Below, one piece after another: positions 27,876 through 37,399 of a DNA stretch of 64,000 nucleotides. Position numbers and translations under genes: made by a program. Each line of letters starts with the position of its first letter. The first letter of the stretch is position 1. Source of the stretch: RPQJ01 sp963732415 (GTDB lineage Bacteria; Pseudomonadota; Gammaproteobacteria; Steroidobacterales; Steroidobacteraceae); the NCBI GenBank assembly GCA_963732415.1, contig CAVSZK010000012.1, positions 62,001 to 126,000 on the forward strand. Direction: 5' to 3'. The notes beneath the pieces are model-generated. The model was given only the letters and a program-made list of their open reading frames with translations. It had not been told where the DNA came from and searched no databases.

Positions 27876-29632
27876 GCAAGGGAACGGCGACAACGGACCC
27901 TCGGCCCGCGGGTGCCAAGATCGGGGAGGCTCCGGTTCGCGGATGGCGAGCGGCCTTTCCGCCGGCGCAGTGGTTGCCGACGTATCGCACGCAGTGGCTG
28001 CGCAACGATGCGATTGCAGGCATCACGCTTGCCGCCTACGGTATCCCGGTATCGCTCGCCTACGCCTCGCTCGCCGGCCTGCCGCCGCAATACGGCATCT
28101 ACTGTTACCTGGTCGGCGGGCTGTTCTACGCGCTGTTCGGCTCTTCCCGCCAGCTTGCGATCGGTCCCACCTCCGCGATCTCGATGCTTGTCGGCGTCAC
28201 GGTGGCGGGAATGGCACAGGGCGATCCCGGGCGCTGGGCCGACATTGCGGCGCTCACCGCGCTGGTTATCGCCGCGATGTGCGTCGTGGCGTGGCTGCTG
28301 CGACTGAGTCACCTCGTCAACTTCATCAGCGAGACCATCCTGCTCGGCTTCAAGGCTGGTGCGGCGCTGACGATCGGCTTGACCCAGTTGCCCAAGCTGT
28401 TCGGCGTAAAGGGCGGCGGCGAAGCCTTTTTCGAGCGCTTAGTCATCCTGTGGGGCCAGCTTCCCGACACCAATCTGGTGGTGCTGGCCTTCGGCATCAC
28501 CGCGCTGGTCGTGCTGCTTCTCGGCGAAAAGTTCCTGCCGGGCCGTCCGGTCGCACTGATCGTGGTCGCAGTCTCCATCATCGTGCTGTCGGTGACGCCG
28601 CTCGGCAGCCTCGGCTTCAAGGTCGTCGGCGAGCTGCCGAAGGGATTGCCCGCTTTCCACCTGCCGGGACTGCGGGTGCGCGATGTGGAGGGAGTGATTC
28701 CGTTGGCATTCGCATGCACGCTGCTGGCATACGTCGAGAGCGTGTCCGCTGCGCGTGCGCTGGCGCAGGCGCACCGCTACGAGATCGACGCGCGCCAGGA
28801 ACTGCTGGGGCTGGGCGCGGCGAACCTGGCCGCGGCGTTCTTCCAGGCCTACCCTGTGGCGGGCGGCCTGTCACAGTCCTCGGTCAACGACAAGGCCGGC
28901 GCGAAGACGCCTCTCGCGCTGGTTTTCGCCTCCGTCGCAATCGGGCTCTGCCTGATGTACCTGACGGGGATGCTCAGCAACCTGCCGAACGTGGTACTGG
29001 CGGCGATCGTGCTGGTCGCCGTCAAGGGATTGATCAACATCCGGGAGTTACGGCACGTCTGGCGGGTGAGCCGCTACGAATTCGTTGTTTCCATGGTCGC
29101 GTTCGGCGCCGTGCTGTTCCTCGGCATCCTCAACGGCGTGATCGTGGCGGTCCTGGTGTCGCTGCTGTTGATGATACGCCGCACCGCTCACCCGCACGTA
29201 GCCTTCCTGGGGCACACGCCCGGCACAGCGATCTATTCCGACATGGAGCGATCGCCAGAAAGTACTCCTGTACCGGGCGTACTGCTGTTCCGCGTCGAGG
29301 CATCGCTGCTCTACTTCAACGTCGAGCATGTGCGGGACGCCGTCTGGCAGAAGATACGTTCAAGCACCGAACCCTTGAAGCTGGTGGTCTGCGACCTTTC
29401 TTCGACGCCCGTCATAGACCTGGCGGGCGCCGGAATGCTGGCGAAATTGAATCAGGAACTCGACGCGGCGGGTATTCGCTTGAGGGTTACCGGAGCGCTT
29501 GCCGCGGTGCGCGAAATCCTGCGTGCCGAGGGCATGGAGGAGCGCGTCGGCTCAGTCGGCCGGGAGAGGTCGATGACCGATCTCATCGACAGTTTCCGGG
29601 GAGAAATGCAGGCGGCGGAGCGACCGACCTGA
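27872..29632 (+). CDS. SulP family anion permease with STAS domain
   Basis: 586 residues from a GTG at 27872 overlapping the DUF2252 stop as GTGA, with GGAAGAGGA upstream. The transporter domain shows SLAYASLAGLPPQYGIYCYLVGGLFYALFGSSR-like SulP motifs and about 10-12 helices; VSAARALAQAHRYEIDARQELLGLGAANL and QAYPVAGGLSQSSVN are family signatures. The C-terminal STAS domain spans about residues 460-570. SulP proteins carry sulfate, bicarbonate or dicarboxylates; the ion cannot be told here. Confidence 0.9.
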   Translation: MSKGTATTDPRPAGAKIGEAPVRGWRAAFPPAQWLPTYRTQWLRNDAIAGITLAAYGIPVSLAYASLAGLPPQYGIYCYLVGGLFYALFGSSRQLAIGPTSAISMLVGVTVAGMAQGDPGRWADIAALTALVIAAMCVVAWLLRLSHLVNFISETILLGFKAGAALTIGLTQLPKLFGVKGGGEAFFERLVILWGQLPDTNLVVLAFGITALVVLLLGEKFLPGRPVALIVVAVSIIVLSVTPLGSLGFKVVGELPKGLPAFHLPGLRVRDVEGVIPLAFACTLLAYVESVSAARALAQAHRYEIDARQELLGLGAANLAAAFFQAYPVAGGLSQSSVNDKAGAKTPLALVFASVAIGLCLMYLTGMLSNLPNVVLAAIVLVAVKGLINIRELRHVWRVSRYEFVVSMVAFGAVLFLGILNGVIVAVLVSLLLMIRRTAHPHVAFLGHTPGTAIYSDMERSPESTPVPGVLLFRVEASLLYFNVEHVRDAVWQKIRSSTEPLKLVVCDLSSTPVIDLAGAGMLAKLNQELDAAGIRLRVTGALAAVREILRAEGMEERVGSVGRERSMTDLIDSFRGEMQAAERPT

Positions 29633-29667
29633 ACGTATCGGCCGGGTGGAGACCAGGGGCCGACAGG

Positions 29668-30564
29668 TCATTTCCCCAGCGTCACCAGCGCTACTCCGAG
29701 CAGCACGACCAGCATGCCGGCGAGCTGTGTGAGCTCGAGGGCTTCTCCCAAAACGGCCCAGCCGAGCACGGCAGCGATTGCGGGATTCACATAGGCGAAG
29801 GTGCCGACGCGGTCCGCCGGCGAATGCCTGAGGAGCCATGTGTACGCGGTGTAGGCCAGCGCCGAGCCGAACACTGCAAGGTAGGCCATTGCCGCGAGTC
29901 CGCCGGCTTGCCAGCGCCACTCGGGCAACTCGCCGGCCGCGGCGCCGGCGAGCAGCAACCAGGTCCCGCCGAGCAGGAACATCACTGCGTTGAAGGCGAC
30001 CGGGCCGACCGGCAGCGCTGCATTCCGGTACAGCACCGTACCGATGGCCCAGGAAAGACTGCCGACCAGCACCAGCGATTGCCAGCCGAAGTGTCCCGAC
30101 GGCGTCGCGCTGCGCGGCCAGACCAGCAGCGCGACGCCGGCCAGGCCGACCAGCAGGCCGAGGTTGCCGCGCAGCGTCAGCTTGTGGCCCTTGGGTCCCA
30201 TCGCCCCGAGCCAGGCGATCCACAGCGCCGAGCCGGCCGAGAGCAGCGCCCCCTCGTTCGATGGCAGGTGCTTCAGGGCGATCGTAGTCGCGCCGCTGCT
30301 GCATGCAATCATCAGGATCGAAAACGCAACGATGTAGCGCCACTCGAGTCCGGTGCGCGGGAAGCGCTCGCGCAGCAGCACGGCGACCGTCCCGAGCAGC
30401 GCTCCGGCGAACAGGAAGCGGCCTCCCGCGAACAGCATCGGCGGCAGCGCCCGGACGCCGAGACGGACCACGAGGAATGTGGAACCCCAGACGAGGTAGA
30501 TCGTCGCGTACGCAGCGAGGATCCTGAACCTCAGGCCCGGGCCGCCATCCTCGCGGGCGTTCAA
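29668..30564 (-). CDS. EamA/DMT family transporter
   Basis: 298 residues with ten helices in two EamA repeats; YLVWGSTFLVVRLGV in helix 1 and FAYVNPAIAAVLGWAVLGEAL in the second repeat are typical of amino-acid or metabolite exporters of the DMT family. The start is a TTG at 30564 that overlaps the OPT stop (TTGA); no ATG is available nearby. Co-translated with the OPT gene upstream, which suggests a linked role, perhaps exporting amino acids from peptide breakdown. Confidence 0.87.
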   Translation of the reverse strand: MNAREDGGPGLRFRILAAYATIYLVWGSTFLVVRLGVRALPPMLFAGGRFLFAGALLGTVAVLLRERFPRTGLEWRYIVAFSILMIACSSGATTIALKHLPSNEGALLSAGSALWIAWLGAMGPKGHKLTLRGNLGLLVGLAGVALLVWPRSATPSGHFGWQSLVLVGSLSWAIGTVLYRNAALPVGPVAFNAVMFLLGGTWLLLAGAAAGELPEWRWQAGGLAAMAYLAVFGSALAYTAYTWLLRHSPADRVGTFAYVNPAIAAVLGWAVLGEALELTQLAGMLVVLLGVALVTLGK

Positions 30565-32477
30565 GCGCGGCGGATGCCCGTCCGGTACAGCCACCACGCG
30601 AGCCAGCCCACGACCGCGAGGCCCAGCCAGCCTCCGAACTGCAGGGCGGCCGGCAGCGCGAGTACGTCGGCACGTCCGGACATCACGATCGGGATGGCGA
30701 TGAAGATGCCCATCAGGGCCTCGCCGGTGATCAGCCCCGCCGCGAACAGCATGCCGTTGCGGCCGGCGCGCTCGGCTGCCTCGGGTCCGCCGAGCTTGCG
30801 TTCGACGAGGTGCGCGATCAGGCCGCCGATGAAGATCGGCGTGGACAGGTCCAGCGGCAGGTAGATGCCGACCGCGACCGCGAGCACCGGCGCTCGGAAC
30901 TTTGCGCCGCGCTTCTTCAGCCACAGGTCCCAGGCAATCACGGCGGCGCCGATCAGCGCGCCGATCTGGATCATGCCCCAGGGCAGGTGCCCGCCGAACA
31001 TGCCCTTGGCGACCGAGGCCATCAGCGTCGCCTGCGGCGCGATCAGCGGGCTCGGGTGTTCGGCCGACGGCACGCCGATGCCGTAGGCCTTGAGCAGCAG
31101 GTTCAGCACCGGGGCCATCACCAGCGCGCTCGACGCGGCGCCGATCGCCAGCATCACCTGCTGCTTCCACGGCGTGGCGCCGACGATGTGGCCGCACTTC
31201 AGGTCCTGCAGGTTGTCGCCGCCGATGCACGCTGCGCAGCAGACCACTGCGCCGATCATGATCGCGGCCACCGGCCCGAGCGGCGCGCCCCGGCCCATCA
31301 GCACCATCAGCACCAGTGAGGCGAACAGGATCGTGCAGATCGTGATGCCGGACACCGGGTTGTTCGACGAGCCGACGAGGCCCGCCATGTACGCCGACAC
31401 CGAGCAGAACAGGAAGCCCGCGACGATCATGATGATCGTCATGGGCAGGCTCACCGCCACGTCGTGCACGATGTTCTGGTAGAGCCAGAAGAGCGGGAGC
31501 GTAAACAGCAGCGTGCCGACCAGGATGGCCTTCATCGGCAGGTCCTGCTCGGTGTGCGCGACCACGGTGCCGGCGCTGGCGCGCGCTGCGGCGAGGCCGC
31601 TCTTGATTCCCGAAAGCAGCGATTCGCGGATGGAGACCAGCGCCCACACTCCGCCGACCAGCATCGCACCTACGCCGAGGTAGCGGATCTGTGCCGACCA
31701 GATCGCACCGGCGGCGTCTTCGGCACTGGCGCCAACCAGGCTCGCGGCGAGCTCCGGGTTGCCGTCCAGGAAGAACGCGCTGTAGATAGGGATCGCGACG
31801 TTCCACGAGATCATGCCGCCGATGAGCACCAGAACGCCGATGTTGAGGCCGACGATGTAGCCGACCCCGAGCAGCGCCGGGGACAGGTTGGTGCCGAAAT
31901 ACGCGATGCCCTTGCCTGCCCATGCGCCGGCCGCTGCGGTGTCCGGGAAGAGCCTGAGCCCGCTCGCCGCAGCCAGCTTCGCAAAACCACCGCCCAGCGC
32001 CGAAAGGCCCAGGATCCTGACGCCCTGCGCCGGGTTCTCGCCGGTCTTCAGCACTTCCGCTGCGGCCTTGCCCTCAGGGAAGGCGAGGCCCTGGTCGACG
32101 ATCAGGGCGCGACGTAAAGGCACCGAGAAGAAGACGCCGAGGATGCCGCCGAGTCCCGCGATCGCCAGCACCCACATGTACTGGAAGTCGTCCCAGTACC
32201 CGAGGATCACCAGCGCGGGAATGGTGAAGATCACGCCTGACGCAATCGACGAGCCCGCTGACGCCCCGGTCTGGACGATATTGTTTTCGAGTATCCCGCC
32301 GCCTCCGAGCAGCCGCAGCACCGCCATCGAGACGACCGCCGCCGGTATGGCCGAAGCGATGGTCATGCCGGCGAACAGCCCGAGGTAGGTGTTGGCGGCG
32401 GCGAGTACCATCGCCAGCACGATGGCAAGCGTGATGGCGCGGAAGGTGAGCTGCGGTGCAACGGCGGTCTGGTTCAT
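30561..32477 (-). CDS. OPT family oligopeptide transporter
   Basis: 638 residues with about 14-16 membrane helices. ANTYLGLFAGMTIASAIPAAV near the start, QTGASAGSSIASGVIFTIPAL and the GGDNLQDLKCGHIVGATPWKQQ region fit bacterial OPT proteins, which move oligopeptides or metal-peptide complexes. It follows the M2 peptidase gene by 30 bases and overlaps the EamA start. Confidence 0.9.
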   Translation of the reverse strand: MNQTAVAPQLTFRAITLAIVLAMVLAAANTYLGLFAGMTIASAIPAAVVSMAVLRLLGGGGILENNIVQTGASAGSSIASGVIFTIPALVILGYWDDFQYMWVLAIAGLGGILGVFFSVPLRRALIVDQGLAFPEGKAAAEVLKTGENPAQGVRILGLSALGGGFAKLAAASGLRLFPDTAAAGAWAGKGIAYFGTNLSPALLGVGYIVGLNIGVLVLIGGMISWNVAIPIYSAFFLDGNPELAASLVGASAEDAAGAIWSAQIRYLGVGAMLVGGVWALVSIRESLLSGIKSGLAAARASAGTVVAHTEQDLPMKAILVGTLLFTLPLFWLYQNIVHDVAVSLPMTIIMIVAGFLFCSVSAYMAGLVGSSNNPVSGITICTILFASLVLMVLMGRGAPLGPVAAIMIGAVVCCAACIGGDNLQDLKCGHIVGATPWKQQVMLAIGAASSALVMAPVLNLLLKAYGIGVPSAEHPSPLIAPQATLMASVAKGMFGGHLPWGMIQIGALIGAAVIAWDLWLKKRGAKFRAPVLAVAVGIYLPLDLSTPIFIGGLIAHLVERKLGGPEAAERAGRNGMLFAAGLITGEALMGIFIAIPIVMSGRADVLALPAALQFGGWLGLAVVGWLAWWLYRTGIRRA

Positions 32478-32507
32478 CGTATCTCCCCTGGCGCCCTGGT
32501 CAGTACG

Positions 32508-34319
32508 TTACCAACCGCACTGCTGGTCCTTGTTCTGTTCGGTGAGCCACGCGCGCAGCGGGGCGAAATACTCGAGTATCGCGGAGGCATCCATCTCGCG
32601 CGTGCCGGTGAGTTCGTAGAGCGTGTCCTGCCAGGGCTGGCTCGCGCCCTTCGAGAGCATCGCCGCGAATTTCTTTCCGGCCGCCTCGTTGCCGAAGACC
32701 GAGCACTCGGCAAGCGGCCCTTTATGGCCGGCAGCCTCGCAAAGCGCCTTCTGGAACTGGAACTGCAGGATGAACGAGAGGAAGTAACGCGTGTAAGGCG
32801 TGTTCGCCGGGACGTGATACTTGGCACCCGGATCGAAGTCAGCCTCGCTGCGCGGCACCGGCGGCGCGATGCCCTGGTATTTTTCGCGCAGCGCCCACCA
32901 CGAGGCGTTGTAGTTCGCAGGCTGGATTTCGCCCGAGAACACCTTCCAGCGCCACTCGTCGATTACCTTGCCGAACGGCAGGAATGCGATCTTCTGCAGC
33001 GCCATCTTCATCTGCTGGTTGATTTCGGCCTCGTGGCTCGGCTTCGCCGGAGGCACCAGGCCGATCTTCGCCAGGTAGGCCGGCGTCATCGAGAGATTGA
33101 CCGTGTCGCCGATGGCTTCGTGGAAACCGTCGTGCGCGGCTCCCTGGAACATGAACGGCTGGTCCTTGTACCAGAGGTCGTAATAGATGTGCCCCATCTC
33201 GTGGTAGATGGTGCGCAGGCTGTCGTAGGTCGGCTCGATGCACATCTTGATGCGCACATCCTCGTAGGCGTCGAGCTGCCAGGCGCTCGCGTGGCAGACC
33301 ACGTCACGGTCGCGCGGCTTCACCAGCATTGAGCGTTCCCAGAACGTCTGCGGCAGCGCCGGGAACGTGAGCGACTCATAGAACGCCTCGGCCGACTTCG
33401 CCATGCGCGTGGCGTCGTAGCCCTGCGCCTTCAGCGCCGAGTCCACGTCGAGGTTGTTCACCCCGGGGTACGGTTCGAGCAGGTCGTAGGCCGAATCCCA
33501 CTCCTGCGCCCACATGTTGCCGAGCAGGTGCGCGGGGATGGGCTTGCCGGCCGGGACCTTGTCCTCGCCGTATTTCTTCGCCAGCCGCGCCCTCGTGTAG
33601 CAGTGGAGCTGCTCGTAGAACGGCTGCACCTGGCCCCAGAGCCGCGCAGCTTCCTTCGTGAAATCGTCCGCGGGCATGTCGTAGCCCGAACGCCACATCG
33701 CGCCAAGGTCCTTGTAGCCGAGTTCGCGGGCACCTTCGTTGGCCAGCGTCACGAAGCGCGCGTAGTCGGCACGCAGCGGCTGTGCCGCATCGTGCCAACC
33801 CTGCCACGCGTCGAGCAGTTCGTCGTAGTTCCGGCTTGCGGCGATCACCGCCTTCAGCTCAGTCTCGTCCCGGCAGCCGTCCGAACCCTTCGGGCAGTAC
33901 TTGGCCGAGCCATACTTGGCCTCCATGCCCGCGAGCACGGCAGCGAGCTCCGCACGCTTCGCCGGGTCGTCCGGCGCCGGCGCGGGCAGGCCAAGCTTCA
34001 GCAGTTCGACGGTGCGCTTCGACGCCGGGCTCATCGGCTGCCCGTCGAAGGCCTTTGCTTCGGCGACCAGGCGGCTGAACGCTTCCAGCAGCCGCTCGTT
34101 CGCCTTTGCAGTCAGGAACTGCGTATCCACCGTGATGTAGGTGGCCTGGGTCCAGGCCGCTGCGTTCAGCTCCAGCGCGATCCCGGCCAGCTCGCGATTG
34201 AGCCGCACGACGAATTCATCGGCGGTCTCGGCCGTCGCGACGGCGGCTGGAAGCACGGACAGGGAGAGGATGGCGGCAGCGCTCATCAGGCGAACGCTTC
34301 GAAGGGCGTTTCCGATCAT
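32508..34319 (-). CDS. M2 family dipeptidyl carboxypeptidase (ACE-like)
   Basis: 603 residues with a signal peptide (about residues 1-30, ending ATAE), so periplasmic or secreted. The zinc motif is H373-EMG-H377 with Glu401 in HEAIGD, exactly 28 residues after His373 as in angiotensin-converting enzyme. Such enzymes cut dipeptides from the C-terminus of peptides. The gene lies between OPT and POT genes on the same strand, so its products probably feed them. A strong terminator precedes it, so it has its own promoter. Confidence 0.94.
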   Translation of the reverse strand: MIGNALRSVRLMSAAAILSLSVLPAAVATAETADEFVVRLNRELAGIALELNAAAWTQATYITVDTQFLTAKANERLLEAFSRLVAEAKAFDGQPMSPASKRTVELLKLGLPAPAPDDPAKRAELAAVLAGMEAKYGSAKYCPKGSDGCRDETELKAVIAASRNYDELLDAWQGWHDAAQPLRADYARFVTLANEGARELGYKDLGAMWRSGYDMPADDFTKEAARLWGQVQPFYEQLHCYTRARLAKKYGEDKVPAGKPIPAHLLGNMWAQEWDSAYDLLEPYPGVNNLDVDSALKAQGYDATRMAKSAEAFYESLTFPALPQTFWERSMLVKPRDRDVVCHASAWQLDAYEDVRIKMCIEPTYDSLRTIYHEMGHIYYDLWYKDQPFMFQGAAHDGFHEAIGDTVNLSMTPAYLAKIGLVPPAKPSHEAEINQQMKMALQKIAFLPFGKVIDEWRWKVFSGEIQPANYNASWWALREKYQGIAPPVPRSEADFDPGAKYHVPANTPYTRYFLSFILQFQFQKALCEAAGHKGPLAECSVFGNEAAGKKFAAMLSKGASQPWQDTLYELTGTREMDASAILEYFAPLRAWLTEQNKDQQCGW

Positions 34320-34341
34320 CGGGACCTCCGGTCTCCAAAGG

Positions 34342-34372
34342 AAAAACGCCGCCGCGGAGTCCCGCGGCGGCG
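34342..34372 (-). terminator. Rho-independent terminator after the POT gene
   Basis: An 11-base-pair GC stem (CGCCGCCGCGG and CCGCGGCGGCG, four-base loop) followed on the minus strand by TTTTT, just past the POT stop. It separates the tat-POT unit from the M2-OPT-EamA unit. Confidence 0.9.
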
Positions 34373-34380
34373 TGAGTGCA

Positions 34381-35751
34381 TCAGGCGTGCTTGATGGTCT
34401 CGGCGCCGTGCATCCAGCGCACCAGTGTGCCGGAGAGCATCCACAGCACGACTGCGAATATGAACAGCGTCACTGCAAGGCCGCCGAAGATGGAAAGCTC
34501 GCCGAGGCTCTCGGCATAGGAACCGATGATCCCTGCGAGCCAGTTGGCGACGAAGTTGATCATGAACCAGACGCCCATCATCAGCGACGCGAGCCTGAGC
34601 GGCGCGAGCTTGGTCACCATCGAGAGGCCGACCGGGGAAATGCACAGTTCGCCGGTCGTGTGGAAGAAATACGCGATCACCAGCCACGACATTGAGGCCT
34701 TGCCGCCACCCTCGGACTCGAGCGCGGCCGCGACCATCGCAAGAAAGCCGATGCCCGTGAGTACCAGGCCCAGCACCATCTTGCGCGGCGTCGCGGGGTT
34801 CTTGCCCACGGCGCCAAGCCTGCCCCACGCCGCAGAGAAGATCGGGGCGAGCAGCACGATGAACAGCGGATTCAGGGACTGGAACCACCCGGCCGGCACC
34901 TCGAAGCCGCCGACCATGCGGTTGGTCTTCTCGTTCGCATAGATGTTCATCAGGCCGCCGGCCTGTTCGAAGGCGGCCCAGAACAGCACCACGAACACGA
35001 ACAGCATGAAGATCACGCGCAGCCGGTCCACCTCGTCCGGCGTGAGAGGCGCGTGCTTGCCACCGGACTGCTCCAGTGAGCGCTTCGCGGCGGGCACGGT
35101 GCCGATGGTGTCGAGATATCGCCTGGCGAACAGCAGCTGGATGATCACCGAGAGGATCATGCCCACGCCCGCTGCGAAATAGCCCGCGCGCCAGCCGTAG
35201 GTCGGGTCTTCGCCCAGCGTCGAGCAGATCAGCGGCGCAAGAAAGGCGCCGGCATTGATGCCCATGTAGAAGATCGTGAACGCCCCGTCGCGACGCGCGT
35301 CACCTTCCTCGTACAGGTCTCCCACCATCGTCGAGATGTTGGGCTTGAAGAAGCCATTGCCCAGCACCAGGATGACCAGGCCCACGTAGAAGAGGCTCAG
35401 GTTGCCGGGTATGGCCGAGGCCAGCGTGAACTGCCCGATCGCCATCAGCAGGCCGCCGATGATCACGGACTTGCGCTGGCCCAGGTAGTTGTCTGCCAGC
35501 CAGCCGCCGATCAGCGGTGTGAAGTAAACGAATCCCGTGAACAGGCCGTAGAGTTTCAGCGCCTCGGACTGTGACCAGCCGAAGCCGGGGTTGGCCACCT
35601 CGACACCCGCGATCAGCGACAGCACCAGCAGTGCGCGCATGCCGTAGTAGCTGAAACGCTCCCACATCTCCGTGGCGAACAGCAGGAAGAGTCCTTTCGG
35701 GTGGCCGAGCCACGTGTCACGCGTCACCGCAGGCAGGGTCGAGTTGGACAT
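34381..35751 (-). CDS. POT family proton-coupled peptide transporter
   Basis: 456 residues, about 12-14 helices of the major facilitator POT family. FATEMWERFSYYGMRALLVL is the ExxER-type proton-coupling motif in helix 1; FTIFYMGINAGAFLAPLICS is the family signature in helices 4-5. It imports di- and tripeptides with protons. ATG 35751 is chosen over an upstream in-frame TTG at 35772; neither has a clear ribosome site. Second POT gene in tandem with that at 35921-37399. Confidence 0.93.
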   Translation of the reverse strand: MSNSTLPAVTRDTWLGHPKGLFLLFATEMWERFSYYGMRALLVLSLIAGVEVANPGFGWSQSEALKLYGLFTGFVYFTPLIGGWLADNYLGQRKSVIIGGLLMAIGQFTLASAIPGNLSLFYVGLVILVLGNGFFKPNISTMVGDLYEEGDARRDGAFTIFYMGINAGAFLAPLICSTLGEDPTYGWRAGYFAAGVGMILSVIIQLLFARRYLDTIGTVPAAKRSLEQSGGKHAPLTPDEVDRLRVIFMLFVFVVLFWAAFEQAGGLMNIYANEKTNRMVGGFEVPAGWFQSLNPLFIVLLAPIFSAAWGRLGAVGKNPATPRKMVLGLVLTGIGFLAMVAAALESEGGGKASMSWLVIAYFFHTTGELCISPVGLSMVTKLAPLRLASLMMGVWFMINFVANWLAGIIGSYAESLGELSIFGGLAVTLFIFAVVLWMLSGTLVRWMHGAETIKHA

Positions 35752-35920
35752 GGGTTTTTGTTTCTGCTTCAAGTGATTGCGCGATGACGCGCGAGGGCGG
35801 CAGTCTCCGCGAAATTGCGGTGCAAGAGCAAGCGCCGGGTACTGGTGGCAGTGCAGCCAAACAGGTGCCAGGCGCCTGCTTTTCGTGGTGATCGGCAGCA
35901 GTCCATGCAGCCGGAGCCCG

Positions 35921-37399
35921 TTATTTCACCCCGCCCATGAGCCGGGTCACCGGCCGGCTGATCAGCAGCAGCACGATGCCCACCACCACTCCGTACAGCA
36001 CGATGTCCATGTAGCGCCCGGGCATGGCGGCCAGGTCGTTGGCGTCGAAACTGCCCGCGATCAGGCCCGCCATCAACTTGCCCAGCGAGCTTGCCAGGAA
36101 CCACACGCCCATCATCTGGCCAACGAAACGGGCCGGGGCCAGCTTGGTCACCGTCGACAGTCCCACCGGGCTCAGGCAAAGCTCGCCGAACGTATGCACC
36201 AGGTACGTGAGCACGAGGTAGTACGCTGGTGATTGCGCGCCGCCTGCGACGATCGAGGCCGCCTTCACCATGAACAGGAAGCCGCCGCCCATCAGCAGCA
36301 GGCCGAAGGCGAACTTGAGTGGTGCCGCAGGATTCAGGTTGCGTCGTGCGAGCGCGATCCACAGCGACGAGAACACCGGCGCAAACAGGATCACGAACGC
36401 CGGCTGCACCGACTGGAACCATCCCGCGGGGATCTCGAATCCGCCGATGAACCGGTCGACGTAGCGCTTCGCGAACAGGTTCATTGACGAACCGGCCTGC
36501 TCGAAGCCCGACCAGAAGAGCGCGCAGGCGACGAACATTACCAGCACCACGACCACGCGCCGCCGCTCGACCGGATCGAGCCCGGCGCCTGCGAAGAGGT
36601 AGATGAAATACGCTGCCGCCATGCCGACGAGCACGTATGCCGCCGCTTTCGCAAGCGGCGCGGGATTCACCTGCACGATCCCGCTCAACAGCAGGAACGC
36701 TACGATCGCCAGCACCGTCACGGCTGCGCCGAGAATCCTGTAGTCGCGTGCGAGCCCGGCACCACCGTCGGAACGATGCGGCCTCGCGCCCGCCTCGCCC
36801 AGCAACCGGCGTGACAACCAGAACTGCAGCAGGCCGAGCGGCATGCCGACGGCCGCGGCAAGGAACCCGATCCGCCAGCCGTACTTCTGCGCCAGCCAGC
36901 CGGCAATCAGCGGCCCGATGAAAGCACCGAGGTTGATGCCCATGTAGAAAATCGTGAAGCCCGCGTCACGGCGCCCGCCGCCCTCGGGATACAGTCCGGC
37001 GACCAGCGTCGAGATGCTCGGCTTCAGGAGTCCGATGCCGAGAACGATCACGACCAGGCCGGCAAAAAACAGCGGCGGCGGTCCGGGAATCCCCAGCAGC
37101 AGGTTGCCGATGGTCATCAGCACGCCGCCCGCGAGCACGGCGCGCTGCGCCCCGATCAGGCGGTCCGCGATCCATCCCCCGGGTAGCGCGGCCATGAAGA
37201 CGGCCGCCGTATAGAGGCCATACACCGCGGTCGCCGTCTTGTCGTCGAAGCCGTAACCGCCGCTCTGTATGGCGTCGACCAGGAACAGCACCAGCAGTGC
37301 GCGCATCCCGTAGAACGTGAAGCGCTCCCACATTTCCGTGAAGAACAGCGTGGCAAGCCCGCGCGGGTGCCCGAAGTAGCTGCCGGTCAGGTCACTCAA
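35921..37399 (-). CDS. POT family proton-coupled peptide transporter, tatC-overlapping
   Basis: 492 residues, again with FTEMWERFTFYGMRALLVL in helix 1 and FTIFYMGINLGAFIGPL. The two POT proteins are related but clearly diverged, so they probably differ in substrate. The start is a TTG at 37399 that overlaps the tatC stop region by eight bases; no better start is near. This implies translation coupled to tatC. A 169-base gap separates it from the second POT gene. Confidence 0.92.
   Translation of the reverse strand: MSDLTGSYFGHPRGLATLFFTEMWERFTFYGMRALLVLFLVDAIQSGGYGFDDKTATAVYGLYTAAVFMAALPGGWIADRLIGAQRAVLAGGVLMTIGNLLLGIPGPPPLFFAGLVVIVLGIGLLKPSISTLVAGLYPEGGGRRDAGFTIFYMGINLGAFIGPLIAGWLAQKYGWRIGFLAAAVGMPLGLLQFWLSRRLLGEAGARPHRSDGGAGLARDYRILGAAVTVLAIVAFLLLSGIVQVNPAPLAKAAAYVLVGMAAAYFIYLFAGAGLDPVERRRVVVVLVMFVACALFWSGFEQAGSSMNLFAKRYVDRFIGGFEIPAGWFQSVQPAFVILFAPVFSSLWIALARRNLNPAAPLKFAFGLLLMGGGFLFMVKAASIVAGGAQSPAYYLVLTYLVHTFGELCLSPVGLSTVTKLAPARFVGQMMGVWFLASSLGKLMAGLIAGSFDANDLAAMPGRYMDIVLYGVVVGIVLLLISRPVTRLMGGVK

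Noticed and set aside
27943..30864. A 973-codon open frame on the plus strand
   Set aside because: It runs out of phase over SulP and antisense to EamA and OPT genes. Its translation is low-complexity Arg/Gly/Ala with no domain.
29668..31923. A 751-codon minus frame that includes the EamA gene
   Set aside because: Residues before 30564 are an out-of-phase reading of the OPT gene; there is no real fusion.
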